This document shows positions 61,520 to 64,000 of a DNA stretch of 64,000 nucleotides, one piece after another; positions within the stretch are counted from its first letter, which is position 1; every line of letters starts with the position of its first letter. The stretch comes from Phycisphaerae bacterium (GTDB lineage: Bacteria; Planctomycetota; Phycisphaerae; Sedimentisphaerales; Anaerohalosphaeraceae): NCBI GenBank assembly GCA_014859965.1, contig JACZKQ010000089.1, positions 1 through 64,000 of the forward strand, in the 5' to 3' direction. The position numbers and the translations under genes are program-made. Under the pieces are notes generated by a model. That model saw nothing but the letters and a program-made list of their open reading frames with translations. It did not search any database and was not told the DNA's origin.

Positions 61520-61654
61520 GGCTTTGGGTTCTCTGCTTTCGGTTAAAATTGAATTGATAGGCGTGCCCCGCCGATGACCTGTGCGGCGTGCGCATAAAAC
61601 AATCGCTCGAGCCGATTAGGCGCGGGTGTATATACACTGACAGGAGTTTGAGGA

Positions 61655-62515
61655 ATGGCTGACATTTCGGCTGCATCGGTAATGAAACTCCGCAAGATGA
61701 GCGGACAGGGAATGATGGACTGCAAGAACGCGCTGACCGAGTGCGGCGGGAACCTGGAAGAGGCTATGGCGCTGCTCCGCAAGAAGGGGCTGGCAACTCT
61801 CCAGAAACGGGCCGGGCGCGAGACCTCCGAAGGTCGTGTAATCTGCAACAAGAGTCAGGACGGCAAGATCGTCGCCATGGCGACGCTGTGCTGTGAAACC
61901 GATTTTGTCGCCAAAAGCGATGACTTCATCGCGGCCGCAGATGTCCTGACGGAATGTACACTGCTGGCGGCGGCCGACACGGGCGCCGACGTGCTGCTCA
62001 ACACCGAATACAAAGGCAGGAAATTCTCCGAGATTCTCACTGATACCGTCAGCAAGACGGGCGAAAAGACCGAAATCGGCGAGTTCGTCCGCTACAGGGT
62101 CAGCGGACGCGGCGTCATCGGGACATATGTGCACTTCAATAACAAGGTCGGCGCCATGGTCGAGATCGAAACGAGCAGCGACGACGTGTCCTGCGCCGTT
62201 GCGGCCACAGCGATCGACATCGCCATGCATATCACGGCGATCAATCCCGCGGGCGTCGACCCGGCGGATATCAGCCCGGATGTGATCGAGAAGGAGCGAG
62301 CTATCGCTGCAGAACAGGTCAAGAACAAGCCGGCCAATATCATCGACAAAATCGTTGACGGGAAAATCGCCAAGTTTTTCAAAGATAATTGCCTGGTCGA
62401 GCAGCCGTTTGTCAAAGACGACTCTAAGACCGTCGGGCAGGCACTGGCAGATGTCGCCAAGAAGGCCGGCGGCGAGGCAAAGATAAAACGATTTGTACGG
62501 CTGGAAATCAGCTGA
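61655..62515 (+). CDS. tsf: Translation elongation factor Ts
   Basis: EF-Ts exchanges GDP for GTP on EF-Tu. The 286-residue protein has the N-terminal UBA-like domain MKLRKMSGQGMMDCKNAL, the core motif CCETDFVAKSDDF and HITAINPAGV, and the C-terminal module IDKIVDGKIAKFFKDNCLVEQ. AGGAG precedes the ATG by 8 bases. It is followed by a strong terminator-like hairpin before pyrH. Confidence 0.97.
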   Translation: MADISAASVMKLRKMSGQGMMDCKNALTECGGNLEEAMALLRKKGLATLQKRAGRETSEGRVICNKSQDGKIVAMATLCCETDFVAKSDDFIAAADVLTECTLLAAADTGADVLLNTEYKGRKFSEILTDTVSKTGEKTEIGEFVRYRVSGRGVIGTYVHFNNKVGAMVEIETSSDDVSCAVAATAIDIAMHITAINPAGVDPADISPDVIEKERAIAAEQVKNKPANIIDKIVDGKIAKFFKDNCLVEQPFVKDDSKTVGQALADVAKKAGGEAKIKRFVRLEIS

Positions 62516-62530
62516 CAACGCTTACATCAG

Positions 62531-62561
62531 AGGCGCCCGCAACAGGCGCCTTTTTTTTTTT
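62531..62561 (+). terminator. Terminator or attenuator between tsf and pyrH
   Basis: AGGCGCC (62531-62537), a 7-base loop and GGCGCCT (62545-62551) form a perfect stem followed by an uninterrupted run of about 11 T. It should end most rpsB-tsf transcripts, so pyrH-frr would be expressed by read-through or a promoter I cannot place in the remaining 17 bases. Confidence 0.8.
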
Positions 62562-62577
62562 GGAGCCACGGAGATTT

Positions 62578-63297
62578 ATGGCGGAGATCAGGTACAAACG
62601 GATTTTACTAAAACTCTCCGGTGAGAGTTTCTGCAAGCCCGGAGGGTACGGGCTGGATATTGCATCGCTCGAATCCATCGCCTCACGGATTGACCAGGTG
62701 TGCAGTTTGGGTCCGCAAGTGGCCATCGTGGTGGGCGGGGGCAATTTTCTGCGCGGCCATACATTCTCGGCAAACAGTCCGATCCCTCGAAACACGGCCG
62801 ATTACATGGGCATGCTGGCTACTGTGCTGAACGCCTGTGCGTTGCAGGAGTTGCTCGAAAAGGCCGGCCGGCCCACGCGTGTCCTCAGCGCCATCGAAGT
62901 GCCCGCGCTGTGCGAAGCCTTCATACGGAGACGCTGCATCAAGCACCTCGAAGGCGGCAAGGTGGTGATCCTGGCTGGCGGAACCGGAAATCCATTCTTC
63001 TCGACGGACACCTGTGCGGCTCTGAGGGCGGCAGAACTCGACGTGGATCTTATCATCAAGGCTACGAAGGTCGACGGTGTCTACACCGACGATCCCATGA
63101 AAAACCCCGATGCCCAACTGATTGAGAATATCTCATACCAGGAAGTACTGCAGAAAAACCTCAAGGTCATTGACCCCGCGGCGATCAGCCTCTGCAGCGA
63201 AAACAACATTCCTATCGTCGTTTTGAACATCTTCAGAATGGGCAGTATCGAAAGCACGCTGCGCGGCGAAAAGGTGGGCACACTGATCGCCCGCTGA
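62578..63297 (+). CDS. pyrH: Uridylate kinase
   Basis: The 239-residue hexameric UMP kinase starts MAEIRYKRILLKLSGESFC and carries VAIVVGGGNFLRG, RNTADYMGMLATVLN, VVILAGGTGNPFFSTDTCAALRA (shown in part) and KVDGVYTDDP. It makes UDP from UMP. ATG 62578 has GGAG a few bases upstream; the frame extends six codons to a TTG within the terminator tail, which is unlikely to be used. Confidence 0.97.
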   Translation: MAEIRYKRILLKLSGESFCKPGGYGLDIASLESIASRIDQVCSLGPQVAIVVGGGNFLRGHTFSANSPIPRNTADYMGMLATVLNACALQELLEKAGRPTRVLSAIEVPALCEAFIRRRCIKHLEGGKVVILAGGTGNPFFSTDTCAALRAAELDVDLIIKATKVDGVYTDDPMKNPDAQLIENISYQEVLQKNLKVIDPAAISLCSENNIPIVVLNIFRMGSIESTLRGEKVGTLIAR

Positions 63298-63333
63298 CAA
63301 CGACCAGGATTTGACGGATGTGGAGTTCAAAAG

Positions 63334-63894
63334 ATGAACATGCAAAGCACGATCGCAGAACACGAGAACGGTATGAAAAAGGCCGTGGAATTCCTGCAGC
63401 ACGAACTCCGGGCCGTCCGCACGGGAAGAGCGTCAAGCGGACTTGTTGAAAACCTCAGCGTCGAGTACTACGGCTCACCGACGCCCCTGAAGCAACTGGC
63501 TACGATTGCCGTTCCTGAGCCGGACGCGATCGTCATTAAGCCGTTCGATCCGGCCAGCCTCAAAGACATCGAAAAGGCGATAAGGAACAGCGAGTTGAAC
63601 CTGGCTCCCCTTTCCGACGGCAAAGTCGTTCGGCTCAGTATCCCCGCACTCAGCGGGGAAAGACGTGACCAGCTCGCCAACCAGGTCAGACAAATGGGGG
63701 AGAAGAGCAAGATCAGCATTCGCAATATCAGACGTGACGGCAACAAGTCGCTCGACGATGCACAAAAGGACAAACTCATCACGGAAGATGAACGCGACAA
63801 GGGCAAGAAGGACATCGATAACCTGACGAAGAAATATACCGATAGGATCGATGCCATCGTAAAAGCCAAGTCCGACGAAATAATGCTCGACTGA
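63334..63894 (+). CDS. frr: Ribosome recycling factor
   Basis: The 186-residue protein has the RRF pattern: MKKAVEFLQHELRAVRTGRA, VEYYGSPTPLKQLA, IKPFDPASLKDIEKAI, and KVSIRNIRR-like SIRNIRRDGNKSLDD. With EF-G it splits post-termination ribosomes. It lies 36 bases after pyrH and completes the rpsB-tsf-pyrH-frr arrangement. The last 106 bases of the window hold no recognisable gene. Confidence 0.97.
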   Translation: MNMQSTIAEHENGMKKAVEFLQHELRAVRTGRASSGLVENLSVEYYGSPTPLKQLATIAVPEPDAIVIKPFDPASLKDIEKAIRNSELNLAPLSDGKVVRLSIPALSGERRDQLANQVRQMGEKSKISIRNIRRDGNKSLDDAQKDKLITEDERDKGKKDIDNLTKKYTDRIDAIVKAKSDEIMLD

Positions 63895-64000
63895 GTATCC
63901 GCCGATAGCAAATGTATACGGTGGCGGGGCAGCCAGCGGCCGCGGACAAGTGCAGGTCCGCTTGTCGGCCGGTTGTCTGTAGATAAATACCAGTCGAATT

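Noticed and set aside
1-64000. tRNA, rRNA, CRISPR arrays, insertion sequences or attachment sites
   Set aside because: Read through for T-arm GTTCGA patterns, regular repeats and transposase motifs on both strands; none found with support.

Overview
The window looks like a piece of a planctomycete chromosome, most likely class Phycisphaerae. It is GC-rich, uses GTG and TTG starts freely, packs genes with ATGA/GTGA overlaps, and carries family signatures common in that group: an H-X9-DG pseudopilin, a DUF2961/GH172 enzyme, an exported PepC-like peptidase, DUF2905, and Gram-negative lipid A/heptose core genes. This assignment is inferred from gene content; no rRNA or tRNA gene is present to confirm it. 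No CRISPR array, insertion sequence or prophage was seen.

Layout. 1-6.8 kb: a membrane-anchored ATPase-like protein with degenerate motifs, a NarL-type hybrid sensor kinase, a zinc-ribbon rhomboid protease and a RhlE-type RNA helicase. 6.9-16.3 kb: one plus-strand run of isocitrate dehydrogenase, lpxK, hldE, gmhB (with an unusual membrane tail), waaF, waaP, waaG and plsY, which makes the lipid A-heptose core and starts phospholipid synthesis. 16.3-22.3 kb (minus): rpmB, gatC, lipoprotein esterase, gatA, exported PepC-like peptidase, gatB. This is a tRNA amidotransferase operon with two envelope hydrolases interleaved. 22.4-31.8 kb: SDR oxidoreductase, asparagine synthetase, pseudouridine synthase, DUF2905, HAD phosphatase, coiled-coil membrane protein, nnrE, surE, an NTF2-like membrane protein and a lone receiver. 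31.8-42 kb: CBS-PAS kinase with a decayed GGDEF tail, GH172 enzyme, frameshifted BASS transporter, folP, pdxB, an AmmeMemoRadiSam radical SAM enzyme, a well-defined structured small-RNA gene that may be 6S RNA, and typA.

42-58.7 kb is a surface-polysaccharide region. It holds an asparagine-synthetase-like protein without the catalytic cysteine, a Wzx-type flippase, two alkaline-phosphatase-superfamily enzymes, a decayed asparagine synthetase, a GT9-epimerase-GT2-GT4 operon, a pseudopilin with a long leader, a UDP-sugar pyrophosphorylase and a membrane SGNH hydrolase. 58.7-64 kb returns to housekeeping genes: queA, a small unknown protein, then rpsB-tsf-pyrH-frr.

The strongest leads for new biology are the small-RNA gene at 39.63-39.90 kb, the polysaccharide locus with amidotransferase-like and phosphatase-like enzymes, and several proteins whose catalytic or metal sites are altered (first ATPase, GmhB fusion, GGDEF-like tail).
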